A stretch of 7,038 nt of DNA. Origin: Actinomycetes bacterium (GTDB lineage Bacteria; Actinomycetota; Acidimicrobiia; Acidimicrobiales; Acidimicrobiaceae). Under the pieces are notes generated by a model. That model did not search any database. It had not been told where the DNA came from and saw only the letters and a program-made list of their open reading frames with translations. Of the stretch, positions 1 through 5,413 are shown piece by piece; within the stretch, counting starts at the first letter, position 1; each line of letters begins with the position of its first letter. The stretch is from positions 1-7,038 of the forward strand of contig JAJYFX010000094.1 of the NCBI GenBank assembly GCA_021785315.1. The letters run 5' to 3'. Both the position numbers and the translations under genes were made by a program.

Positions 1-19
1 CACATTTACTTGCTGGAAC

Positions 20-50
20 TTGACCGACAGTGCGCCTCAAGACGGTAATC
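20..50 (+). promoter_or_regulatory. Possible tRNA-Lys promoter
   Basis: TTGACC at 20-25 matches five of six bases of the -35 consensus. GGTAAT at 44-49 (18-base spacer) is a weaker -10 match (four of six), with TAATCT at 46-51 as an alternative. Transcription would begin near 57, about 14 bases before the mature tRNA. The -35 is convincing and the -10 only moderate. Because the integrase lies directly downstream in the same direction, read-through from this promoter could also reach it. Confidence 0.4.
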
Positions 51-70
51 TCTACGAGGCGGGCGATTTG

Positions 71-145
71 GCGCCTCTAGCTCAATGGCAGAGCAACGGA
101 CTCTTAATCCGCAGGTTCTGGGTTCGAATCCCAGGGGGCGCACCA
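71..145 (+). tRNA. tRNA-Lys (anticodon CTT), CCA encoded
   Basis: The full cloverleaf can be folded by eye. The acceptor stem GCGCCTC (71-77) pairs with GGGGCGC (135-141). The D stem GCTC (80-83) pairs with GAGC (91-94), with GG in the loop. The anticodon loop CTCTTAA is at 101-107 with anticodon CTT at 103-105, and the T stem CTGGG (118-122) pairs with CCCAG (130-134) around TTCGAAT. The discriminator base is A142 and CCA follows at 143-145. The only flaw is an A-C pair at the top of the anticodon stem (96/112). It reads lysine AAG codons. Its intact 3' half next to an integrase gene marks it as the likely chromosomal attachment site, so the last part of the gene may have been supplied by the element on integration. 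Confidence 0.96.
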
Positions 146-185
146 GGTCAGAGTATATTTTCCAAGTTTGCTCTTGACGGCAGTA

Positions 186-200
186 CATAATTCGTATATG
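186..200 (+). promoter_or_regulatory. Possible leaderless promoter of the integrase
   Basis: CATAAT at 186-191 matches five of six -10 bases and ends six bases before the ATG at 198, which would put the transcription start on or next to the start codon. No Shine-Dalgarno sequence precedes this ATG or the alternative in-frame TTG at 168. No good -35 is seen at the expected distance. A TTGACG at 174-179 is too close to serve this -10. Leaderless genes are common in actinobacteria. Confidence 0.3.
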
Positions 201-1328
201 ACAGGCCACAAAAAAGAGATTCGACCGGGAGTCTGGAAACTGCGGGTAAGCGCTGGTCTTGATCCTGTGACTGGGAAGTATCGCTACCTTTCAAAGACGG
301 TAGAAGGTGGTCCAAGAATTGCCGATCGTGCATTAGCTGAACTCGTTGCATCTTCGAAAGATTCAAAGTCGGCCATTACTCTAGAGCGTCTGATTGAAGA
401 ATCCATTTCGACCGGCAAAGGACTTGCGCCAAAAACTGTTCAAGGTTATCGAGAAATTGCCAAGAACCACATCATCCCTGCACTCGGATCAAAGCACATT
501 GATGCCATTACAGGACGTGATCTTGACAACTTTTATCGCAAAATGACAGACAAGGGCCTGAGCGACGCAAGAACACACCATGCACACGCTCTGATTAGCC
601 GTTCACTGGGCCAAGCTGTCAAGTGGGGCTGGATCGATAAGAATGTGGCAAAGCTTGCCTCACCTCCGAATGCAAAGCGCAGTGTCGCATCAGCACCCTC
701 CCCTGAAGAATTAGGACAAATCCTCACCGAAACATCCCTCCGCAGCCCTCAGATTGCAGCCATCTTTGCCCTTTGTGCACTCACTGGTGCCAGGCGTGGG
801 GAGGCGTTGGCACTTCACTGGTCAGACTACAATCCGGAGACAAGAACTCTCACTATCGCACGAAGCCTCGGATACACTACCGAAACTGGAATTTACGAAA
901 AGTCAACCAAGACCCACGGAATTCGAAGGATTGGCATTGACGAAACTTTGGAAGGCGTTATTTTCTCACAGATCGAGGTACTCAAAAAGAATATCGAACT
1001 TGGTTTTGAGTTAGTTCCTGATCCTTATTTGTTCTTTGGTGAGCCTGATGGGTCTGCTCCCCTACATCCTGATACGCCATCCAGACTTTTTCGCAAAGTT
1101 TGTGACTCTTTGCATCTGCCGTATCACCTGCACCAATTAAGACATTTTACCGCGACTCAGTTGATAGCGGCTGGCGTAGATGTGAGGACCGTGAGTGGAC
1201 GACTGGGTCATGCCGATGCTTCTGTCACGCTCAGAATCTACTCGCATGTTCTCGAAGCTCAAGATCGGGCGGCCTCAGAATACCTTGGTTCCAGAGTTTT
1301 TATTCCGAAACCGATTGACAGGACGTGA
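198..1328 (+). CDS. int: Tyrosine recombinase (site-specific integrase)
   Basis: This phage-type integrase of 376 residues would catalyse integration and excision of the element at the tRNA-Lys gene. The order is an N-terminal arm-type DNA-binding region (about residues 1-60, with R-x-G-x-W-x-x-R-V), a helical core-binding domain (about 65-165, with T-x-x-G-Y-x-x-I-x-x-x-H-I-x-P-x-L-G), and the catalytic domain. The full catalytic set can be placed: R199 in TGARRGEAL, K238 in STKTHG, H312 and R315 in HQLRH, H338 in LGHA and the nucleophile Y348 in RIYSH. The protein is therefore probably active, and its length is normal for the family. The ATG at 198 was preferred to the TTG at 168 because it is followed by typical integrase sequence and preceded by a -10-like hexamer. 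Neither has a ribosome binding site. No excisionase gene is visible nearby. The second attachment site is not in this window. Confidence 0.95.
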   Translation: MTGHKKEIRPGVWKLRVSAGLDPVTGKYRYLSKTVEGGPRIADRALAELVASSKDSKSAITLERLIEESISTGKGLAPKTVQGYREIAKNHIIPALGSKHIDAITGRDLDNFYRKMTDKGLSDARTHHAHALISRSLGQAVKWGWIDKNVAKLASPPNAKRSVASAPSPEELGQILTETSLRSPQIAAIFALCALTGARRGEALALHWSDYNPETRTLTIARSLGYTTETGIYEKSTKTHGIRRIGIDETLEGVIFSQIEVLKKNIELGFELVPDPYLFFGEPDGSAPLHPDTPSRLFRKVCDSLHLPYHLHQLRHFTATQLIAAGVDVRTVSGRLGHADASVTLRIYSHVLEAQDRAASEYLGSRVFIPKPIDRT

Positions 1329-1330
1329 TG

Positions 1331-1389
1331 CTTGCAAAACTTTGTGAGAACTTTCCAAACGATTCTGAACATAGTTTGGAAAGTGCAAG
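1331..1389. repeat. Nested inverted repeat after the integrase
   Basis: CTTTCCAAAC at 1351-1360 and GTTTGGAAAG at 1374-1383 are perfect 10-bp complements around a 13-base loop. An outer pair, CTTGCA at 1331-1336 and TGCAAG at 1384-1389, adds six more pairs with a 14-base bulge on the left arm. The structure begins two bases after the integrase stop. It has no T-run, so a classical intrinsic terminator is not clear. It could instead end or stabilise the integrase mRNA, or be a protein-binding site of the recombination system. Confidence 0.6.
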
Positions 1390-1727
1390 GATAGGAAAGA
1401 TCTTTCAAGATAAACCTTCTGGTCCGTAGTACTAATCGGGCTATATTTCTAGCGACAGCAAAACGCATAACTGCACGTCAGACCGTATGAGCTCGATAGC
1501 TAAAGATACTGCAAAACACATATAGATCGAAAAATGTTGGTCAAAATGTTGGTCACTCAGCTTGCGGGTTATACCCAAAATTGGTTATCTGGCAACCGAT
1601 ATAAGATCATTCAGGTCAGGATTTATCAGTCAGTGACTAACAACTTTTTGGAGGTGTCACTGAACACGAAGTTCTGGAAATGCATTAGGGCAAGGGCACC
1701 CTGGCGAGGAATTAGTAAAAGGACTAA
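1384..1727. other. Gene-free stretch with short repeats
   Basis: No open frame here has both a ribosome binding site and protein-like sequence. The longest one (ATG at 1534) has no recognisable content. The stretch contains a tandem 12-bp repeat at 1531-1554 and repeated GTCACTGA motifs between 1553 and 1737, described separately. It may be regulatory or recombination DNA of the element, or decayed cargo. Confidence 0.5.
1531..1554 (+). repeat. 12-bp perfect tandem duplication
   Basis: AAAATGTTGGTC occurs twice without a gap (1531-1542 and 1543-1554) and is followed directly by ACTCAG. It lies in non-coding DNA about 200 bases after the integrase. Paired short direct repeats near an integrase can be arm-type binding sites, but replication slippage would give the same pattern. 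Confidence 0.85.
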
Positions 1728-1737
1728 GTGTCACTGA
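1630..1737. repeat. Cluster of GTCACTGA motifs
   Basis: GTGTCACTGA occurs at 1654-1663 and again at 1728-1737, and its inverted core TCAGTGAC is at 1630-1637. A near match, GTCACTCA, lies around 1552-1559. The last copy covers the GTG start of the antitoxin pseudogene. Three exact 8-mers within about 110 bases suggest operator-like or integrase-associated binding sites. A partial duplication of the antitoxin start region would also explain two of the copies. Confidence 0.45.
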
Positions 1738-1882
1738 GTAAGATCACGCGTAGCTCTCAAGGTAACTATTCGCAAATTCTTACGGGATGCCAGGCGCTTC
1801 CACGAAGGCGATTATGTCGAAGTTTCCGAAGGTGGATAGGATTTTGTTACGACCTAAAGATGCTGGGATCAAAAGGTATTAA
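1728..1882 (+). pseudogene. Frameshifted AbrB/MazE-type (SpoVT-AbrB) antitoxin remnant
   Basis: Reading across three frames recovers a typical short AbrB-fold antitoxin. Frame one (GTG at 1728) gives MSLSKITRSSQ. A one-base shift at about 1760 gives VTIRKFLRDARRF and then HEGDYVEVSE. A second shift at about 1831-1838 gives RILLRPKDAGIKRY and a stop at 1880. The S-x-Q-V-T-I segment, G-D-Y-V-E-V and I-L-L-R-P-K are hallmarks of the swapped-hairpin DNA-binding domain of MazE/VapB-type antitoxins. AAGGA at 1719-1723 is well placed for the GTG, which supports a once-functional gene. As it stands no frame yields an intact protein. The family assignment is firm in general terms, but the cognate toxin type is not known. 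A sequencing error would have to affect two places to explain the damage. Confidence 0.75.
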
Positions 1883-1931
1883 GGGGAGGCGTGAAACCTT
1901 GTTTTACACGCATGCGATTGCGGCTACCGGC

Positions 1932-2915
1932 TCACTGTTCACTGACTTGAGGCGTGAAAACAATCTCACTAGCAGCCATATAAATGCACTGACCAAATTC
2001 TCCTCCAGACATTGGTGCCGCCCCATAGGCCAATATTACCCCAGATACCCAGCAGAGATCCTCCTCGTCACCCCACGGCCCCGATGGATCAAGCGCGGGA
2101 GGTGATGCCCACGGCAAGTGGCAGTATACGTACGCGAACAGCTGACTGGGTAGTTGATAACTTCTCAACTGAAACACGTAACTAGCAATTCCCTCGGACT
2201 GGCTAGGACTTTGCCGCGGGAGCAAGGAAGGCATTGACAACATTTGTCGGCCAATGCCTCTTTGTCGGCCAATGACCATCAGGGAGGTTCCGTCAAACGC
2301 GTGTGGGGAGTTGAGTGCATTCTCGAGTGAGCTTGGAATCCTTTGGTCTCCGGAATTCGGGACATCAGGATAGCGAGTCAGTTTGGCCACCTCGAAATTT
2401 GCATAATGGTCGTCGAAGTAGGAGAAAGACTGTCGGAGCCAGACTGGGCCAGTCCGCCATTGGATGCCAGATGCGATCGTGGAACGGAGCAACTGAGCTG
2501 GTGAACGCGCTCGTAGCCGCAACACTAAGGCCTCCCCGAGTTCAGAGGCCGTTTGTTCAATATTCCGAAATCTTATGGCCGAGCGCGAGGCGAGCATGGG
2601 AGATAGCTTTTGGATATCACTTGAGGTGAGATCTACCCATACTGGGACTATCCGACTTTGTCTTGCATCTTCAAGCGCAAAAATGGCATCGAGTTCCTCA
2701 AGCGCCCATCTTTTGGTGAAGAGTTTGATAGTCACAATTATGATGGCACAGGTTGCGCTCTGGAGGCCACTTTCCATCTGCCTTTTCACGCTGAAACCAG
2801 GCTGGAATTCATTGAACCAAATTTGGAATCCCTTAGTGTGAAGAGCGTCAGCGATAGCGTTAGACACCTGTTCGTCGTCGCTCGCATGCACCAAATACGC
2901 GTCGTAATCGTCCAT
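1932..2915 (-). CDS. TIR-domain protein with C-terminal OB-fold-like domain
   Basis: This 327-residue protein starts with a TIR domain of the bacterial immune type (about residues 1-135). Visible elements are YDAYLVHASDD at the first strand, GFQIWFNEFQPG, and W-A-L-E-E-L-D-A, where E74 is the likely catalytic glutamate of an NAD+ hydrolase. V-P-V-W-V-D and L-A-S-R-S-A-I-R-F complete the fold. Such TIRs usually cleave NAD+ or make signalling derivatives when triggered by infection. Residues about 205-325 look like an all-beta OB-type domain (FDGTSLMVIGRQ, YVFQLRS, WVSGVILAYGAAP, CIYMAASEI), which could sense nucleic acid or a nucleotide. That part is inference. AAGGAG at 2925-2920 favours the ATG at 2915 over the TTG just before it. 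No transmembrane segment is seen. The gene is divergent from the downstream three-gene operon, and its end reaches into older debris. Confidence 0.85.
   Translation of the reverse strand: MDDYDAYLVHASDDEQVSNAIADALHTKGFQIWFNEFQPGFSVKRQMESGLQSATCAIIIVTIKLFTKRWALEELDAIFALEDARQSRIVPVWVDLTSSDIQKLSPMLASRSAIRFRNIEQTASELGEALVLRLRARSPAQLLRSTIASGIQWRTGPVWLRQSFSYFDDHYANFEVAKLTRYPDVPNSGDQRIPSSLENALNSPHAFDGTSLMVIGRQRGIGRQMLSMPSLLPRQSPSQSEGIASYVFQLRSYQLPSQLFAYVYCHLPWASPPALDPSGPWGDEEDLCWVSGVILAYGAAPMSGGEFGQCIYMAASEIVFTPQVSEQ
2243..2274 (-). repeat. 18-bp tandem duplication inside the TIR gene
   Basis: TTTGTCGGCCAATG occurs at 2243-2256 and 2261-2274, a period of 18 bases. On the coding strand it gives IGRQRG followed by IGRQ (residues 215-224), so the reading frame is kept. 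It lies in the predicted OB-like domain and would lengthen a loop or strand there. It looks like recent slippage. Confidence 0.8.
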
Positions 2916-2919
2916 CAAT

Positions 2920-2925
2920 CTCCTT
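2920..2925 (-). promoter_or_regulatory. Ribosome binding site of the TIR gene
   Basis: AAGGAG (2925 to 2920 on the minus strand) is a strong Shine-Dalgarno sequence four bases from the ATG at 2915 and only one base from the in-frame TTG at 2918. This decides for the ATG. Confidence 0.7.
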
Positions 2926-2968
2926 CAAAAATGTGACTGCCATTTCAAAAGTTTCCGCACCTTTCTGA

Positions 2969-3109
2969 CAAATATTAGCAGGCAGTCTTATGGGAGAAGA
3001 GAAGTTCTGGTCGTACCCAGTCGTGGATAGTGGCATCGCTATTCCGGTGGGCGATCGTCTTACGGATGGGGGAAACAAATCCATTTGTGAGAGGACAGCC
3101 CACTTTTGA
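2969..3109 (+). pseudogene. Probable C-terminal remnant of a paralogue of the next gene
   Basis: An open frame without a start signal of its own runs from after a stop at 2966-2968 to a TGA at 3107. Its product contains YPVVDSGIAIPVGDRL. This resembles FPVASATRKFSIPIGERI at residues 324-341 of the neighbouring 354-residue protein. The upstream segments also match loosely (LAGSL against LVGWL). The distance from this motif to the stop is nearly the same in both (15 against 13 residues), which supports a shared C-terminus. The rest of the presumed gene is missing and the TIR gene lies where it would have been. An alternative is a free-standing 39-residue peptide from the ATG at 2990, but it lacks a ribosome binding site. 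Confidence 0.5.
2972..2980 (-). promoter_or_regulatory. Possible extended -10 promoter of the TIR gene
   Basis: Read on the minus strand, TGCTAATAT (2980-2972) has the TGn extension and a five-of-six -10 hexamer. It lies about 57 bases upstream of the TIR start codon. No good -35 is seen, as is usual for extended -10 promoters. Transcription would begin near 2965. Confidence 0.3.
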
Positions 3110-3138
3110 AAAGCGTTAGTTGTTTTCTAGACACGCGA

Positions 3139-3154
3139 TATAGTTTACAGCATG
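3139..3154 (+). promoter_or_regulatory. Likely leaderless promoter of the three-gene operon
   Basis: TATAGT at 3139-3144 matches five of six -10 bases and ends seven bases before the ATG at 3152, so transcription would start at or next to the A of the start codon. No Shine-Dalgarno sequence is present. The expected -35 position holds only TTAGTT (3116-3121), a weak match. The arrangement is the one expected for a leaderless actinobacterial transcript. Confidence 0.45.
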
Positions 3155-4216
3155 TTTGATGATGAGTTCGTTAAACGTTTTTTGACTCGCGTCGGGAACC
3201 GACCCGAGTGGAATCGTCCTGAGCTTTTGACGATTCTTACAGACCCAGAGCGTTCTGCGCAGCGCTCGTGGCTGTCTAAGGCGGGACTGCTCATCAAAGA
3301 TAAGCAACGGAAAAATGTCCTCAGACGGCTCGAAACTGACGAGCATTTCATTGCGACTTACAACGAATTGGCAGTTGTAGCGCTGCTTGGATCATCGGAT
3401 CTTGTAGTGGAGTATGAGCACACCTTTGAGTTCGAAAATAGAGAGCTAAGCCCAGACCTTGTCCTCCGCTTACCGGGAGGAGATATTGCCGCCATTATTG
3501 AGGTTTCGACGAGGTTTCGTACCTCTGAACAGCGTAGTAAAGAAATACAGTGGAATGAGCTAACGACGCGTGTTCACCGAATTTCACGACCTCTAGGTCT
3601 TCTTGTGCGAGGACCGGGAGGAGTGTCAGCACTACCTCCAGATAGCGGTACTGCAAAACGCCTAGCAGCAATGTTGCAGTCTTGGCTGCTTTGGCCTAGC
3701 ACGACAATTGGATCAAATGTGCTAGAAGGTGACTACTATTTTGAAGTCATTGCCGCACTACCGGGTATTCGCGCCGACATAGCGGTGCCTACCGGAGGTG
3801 ACTTGATCACTACAGAGATGGTACGTGAGGCTGTAGCTGACAAAGTAAGCCGTTACGGTGTCCTCGCAGATAGCATTGGCGTGCCTCTAATCGTAGTCCT
3901 TGCTGCAGAATCTGCATCTCCGCTCGGACCGGATCTGGTGCGCCAAGCACTTGCTGGCACGCAAGGGATCACCTTCAATCTTGATCCATTTGCTAACGGT
4001 CCCGTATCATCCGGTACCATCCGATTGAATGAGCGAGATATTCCCCCCTCATTTCATAGTTCACTATCACTCGTTGGTTGGCTTCAGCCCGGAGTGAATG
4101 AACCAGGAACTCTCACTTTGTTCCCTGTGGCTAGTGCGACACGTAAGTTTTCTATTCCAATTGGCGAAAGAATCAGTTACGACAGTAGCTATCCAGATGT
4201 AACGGCGAAAGATTGA
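3152..4216 (+). CDS. PD-(D/E)XK-nuclease-fold-like protein, first gene of the operon
   Basis: This 354-residue soluble protein is not a named family to me, but residues about 60-155 follow the PD-(D/E)XK core: helix with E72 (NELAVVALL), SPDLVLRL with D102, then AAIIEVST with E117. The usual lysine of ExK is replaced (E-V-S). The downstream helix (about residues 122-143) is followed by the strand LGLLVRG. A second part (about 220-345) contains DKVSRYG followed by the strand PLIVVLAAE, and ends in the beta-rich SLSLVGWLQP and LTLFPVASA. As I recall, this layout resembles actinobacterial proteins with an E-A-T motif instead of ExK, which may bind DNA without cutting it or use an altered active site. 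The start is the only ATG near the -10-like box and has no ribosome binding site. The gene leads a run of three same-strand genes, which suggests a joint role, probably in defence. The nuclease-fold call is moderate and activity is uncertain. Confidence 0.8.
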   Translation: MFDDEFVKRFLTRVGNRPEWNRPELLTILTDPERSAQRSWLSKAGLLIKDKQRKNVLRRLETDEHFIATYNELAVVALLGSSDLVVEYEHTFEFENRELSPDLVLRLPGGDIAAIIEVSTRFRTSEQRSKEIQWNELTTRVHRISRPLGLLVRGPGGVSALPPDSGTAKRLAAMLQSWLLWPSTTIGSNVLEGDYYFEVIAALPGIRADIAVPTGGDLITTEMVREAVADKVSRYGVLADSIGVPLIVVLAAESASPLGPDLVRQALAGTQGITFNLDPFANGPVSSGTIRLNERDIPPSFHSSLSLVGWLQPGVNEPGTLTLFPVASATRKFSIPIGERISYDSSYPDVTAKD

Positions 4217-4317
4217 GAACGTTATCGATTTGGTATTGCTCAGAAGACGAATGTGGAGGCGCGCCGATGTACCCTTGCTCAAGGTGGTCACCTGATGGTC
4301 GTAGTCAGTGCTCTATC

Positions 4318-4322
4318 AGGAG
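4318..4322 (+). promoter_or_regulatory. Ribosome binding site that decides the second gene's start
   Basis: AGGAG ends five bases before the ATG at 4328. The upstream in-frame candidates are the GTG at 4253 (no good site) and the ATG at 4295 (AAGGTGG at 4281-4287, weaker). The 4328 start is therefore the best supported. Confidence 0.6.
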
Positions 4323-4327
4323 ATGTG

Positions 4328-5413
4328 ATGGGGTCTATGGATTTCAATGTGAGTGAAGATCCCACAGAGCGATGGAAGGCTCTTGATGAAGCGTGGGTGG
4401 AACAGAATCTCAGTGTCATCCAACGTGCATTTGCGTGGTTCATGCAGAACGGGGAATGGCCCGAGCCGCAGTCACTTCGCCGACAGGTGATCCAGGCTGG
4501 GTGCGCTGATGTCGATGTTCAGGGAATCATCGATTCGAAGCCAGCAATCCCCGGACTTGGGTGGGTGGCACATCCTAATAACTTCAAGGTTGGAGCAAGA
4601 CATCTCGTTGGCGTCAGAGAGGCGGAGCCGCTTTTGAACCTGCTTGTGGCCGTTACCAAACGCGCTGTTGATGTGTACCGACGCGAAACGGATCTAATTG
4701 TAGAAAGCAGCGATCCGAAGTTGGCGCAATACCTCCAGCTTGTATTTCGTGGTATGCCTTCAAATGAAACAATGCGATTCATGAAGCTGCTACCAAAATT
4801 CGTCGCTGGTGATTGGCCTAATGCCGTCGGTCCAGGGATGGTCAGTGAGGAAGGCTGGCAGCTTAGAATCAACGAAGAGGCAGTCATGGATTTCGACGGC
4901 GTTGGCAGTCCCAATGACTATGTCAAGTGCCAGATAGACATCTTGCGTCGGTTCGCACCTGCAGCAGAAACTACACTGATCCAGCGAGACGGTAATGCAG
5001 AAAGTCCCGTGGAAGAAGGCCCGGCCTTCATCATCATGCCATTTCGGGAGTCTTGGTCAAATGAGACATACGACCTAATTGCTCAGGTAGCAGCATCACT
5101 AGAACCGCCTCTTCCGATAATTCGTGCCGACAAGATCTTTGAACCTGGGCGTATCACGGACCAGATAGTCGCGGCAATACAAGATGCTCGACTCGTCATT
5201 GCTGACATCACTGGTCTAAACCCCAATGTGATGTGGGAACTGGGGTATGCCGACGCGCTGCAAAAGCCTGTCGTGATCCTTCGCCAGCGAAATGTGGAGG
5301 CGCCCTTTGACATATACGAACGGCGGCAGGTGCTCTATGCCATGCCTCTTGTACCTGAGGATAAGGAATCTCTGCGCCAGCATTTGCTGGGAGCATTACT
5401 GAGCATCCCATGA
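4328..5413 (+). CDS. Nucleoside 2-deoxyribosyltransferase/TIR-like effector with N-terminal helical domain
   Basis: With the ATG at 4328 the protein has 361 residues. The C-terminal domain (about 230-360) is of the nucleoside 2-deoxyribosyltransferase-like fold, a relative of TIR and SLOG domains. It shows AFIIMPF at the first strand, RADKIFEPGRITDQI, LVIADITGLNPNVMWELGYA with D293 and the likely catalytic nucleophile E304, KPVVILRQ, and PFDIYERRQVLYA near the end. Such domains cleave N-glycosidic bonds of nucleosides, nucleotides or NAD-like substrates and are found as effectors in immune systems. The N-terminal part (about 10-75) is helical with FMQNGEWPEPQSLRRQV, resembling a winged-helix-like module seen in actinobacterial conflict proteins. 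A second helical stretch (about 95-215) links the two. It lies 111 bases after the first gene by this start, or 36 if the GTG at 4253 is used, and overlaps the third gene by four bases. Fold assignment is good, substrate unknown. Confidence 0.88.
   Translation: MGSMDFNVSEDPTERWKALDEAWVEQNLSVIQRAFAWFMQNGEWPEPQSLRRQVIQAGCADVDVQGIIDSKPAIPGLGWVAHPNNFKVGARHLVGVREAEPLLNLLVAVTKRAVDVYRRETDLIVESSDPKLAQYLQLVFRGMPSNETMRFMKLLPKFVAGDWPNAVGPGMVSEEGWQLRINEEAVMDFDGVGSPNDYVKCQIDILRRFAPAAETTLIQRDGNAESPVEEGPAFIIMPFRESWSNETYDLIAQVAASLEPPLPIIRADKIFEPGRITDQIVAAIQDARLVIADITGLNPNVMWELGYADALQKPVVILRQRNVEAPFDIYERRQVLYAMPLVPEDKESLRQHLLGALLSIP

Noticed and set aside
6..209. Minus-strand ORF across the tRNA containing GFEPRTCGLRVRCSAIELEA
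   Set aside because: This is the well-known false translation of the antisense of a tRNA gene and not a protein.
754..1014. 86-codon plus-strand ORF inside the integrase
   Set aside because: It lies wholly within the well-supported integrase in another frame and has no start signal or protein-like pattern.
1259..1468. Minus-strand 69-codon ORF over the integrase end
   Set aside because: It overlaps the integrase C-terminus, has no ribosome binding site and owes its continuity partly to the inverted repeat.
1534..1737. 67-codon plus-strand ORF in the gap
   Set aside because: No ribosome binding site, its first residues come from the 12-bp tandem repeat, and nothing in it is recognisable.
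1888..1912. GCGTG...CACGC hairpin between the antitoxin remnant and the TIR stop as a TIR terminator
   Set aside because: The stem has a bulge and only about eight pairs, and no T-run follows on the minus strand, so a terminator cannot be supported.
2860..3084. 74-codon minus-strand ORF upstream of the TIR gene
   Set aside because: It overlaps the TIR start and ribosome binding site in another frame and has no start signal. The sequence it covers is better explained as the TIR leader and the opposite-strand remnant.
4519..4914. 131-codon minus-strand ORF opposite the deoxyribosyltransferase-like gene
   Set aside because: Shadow frame of a well-supported coding region, with no start signal and low-complexity composition.
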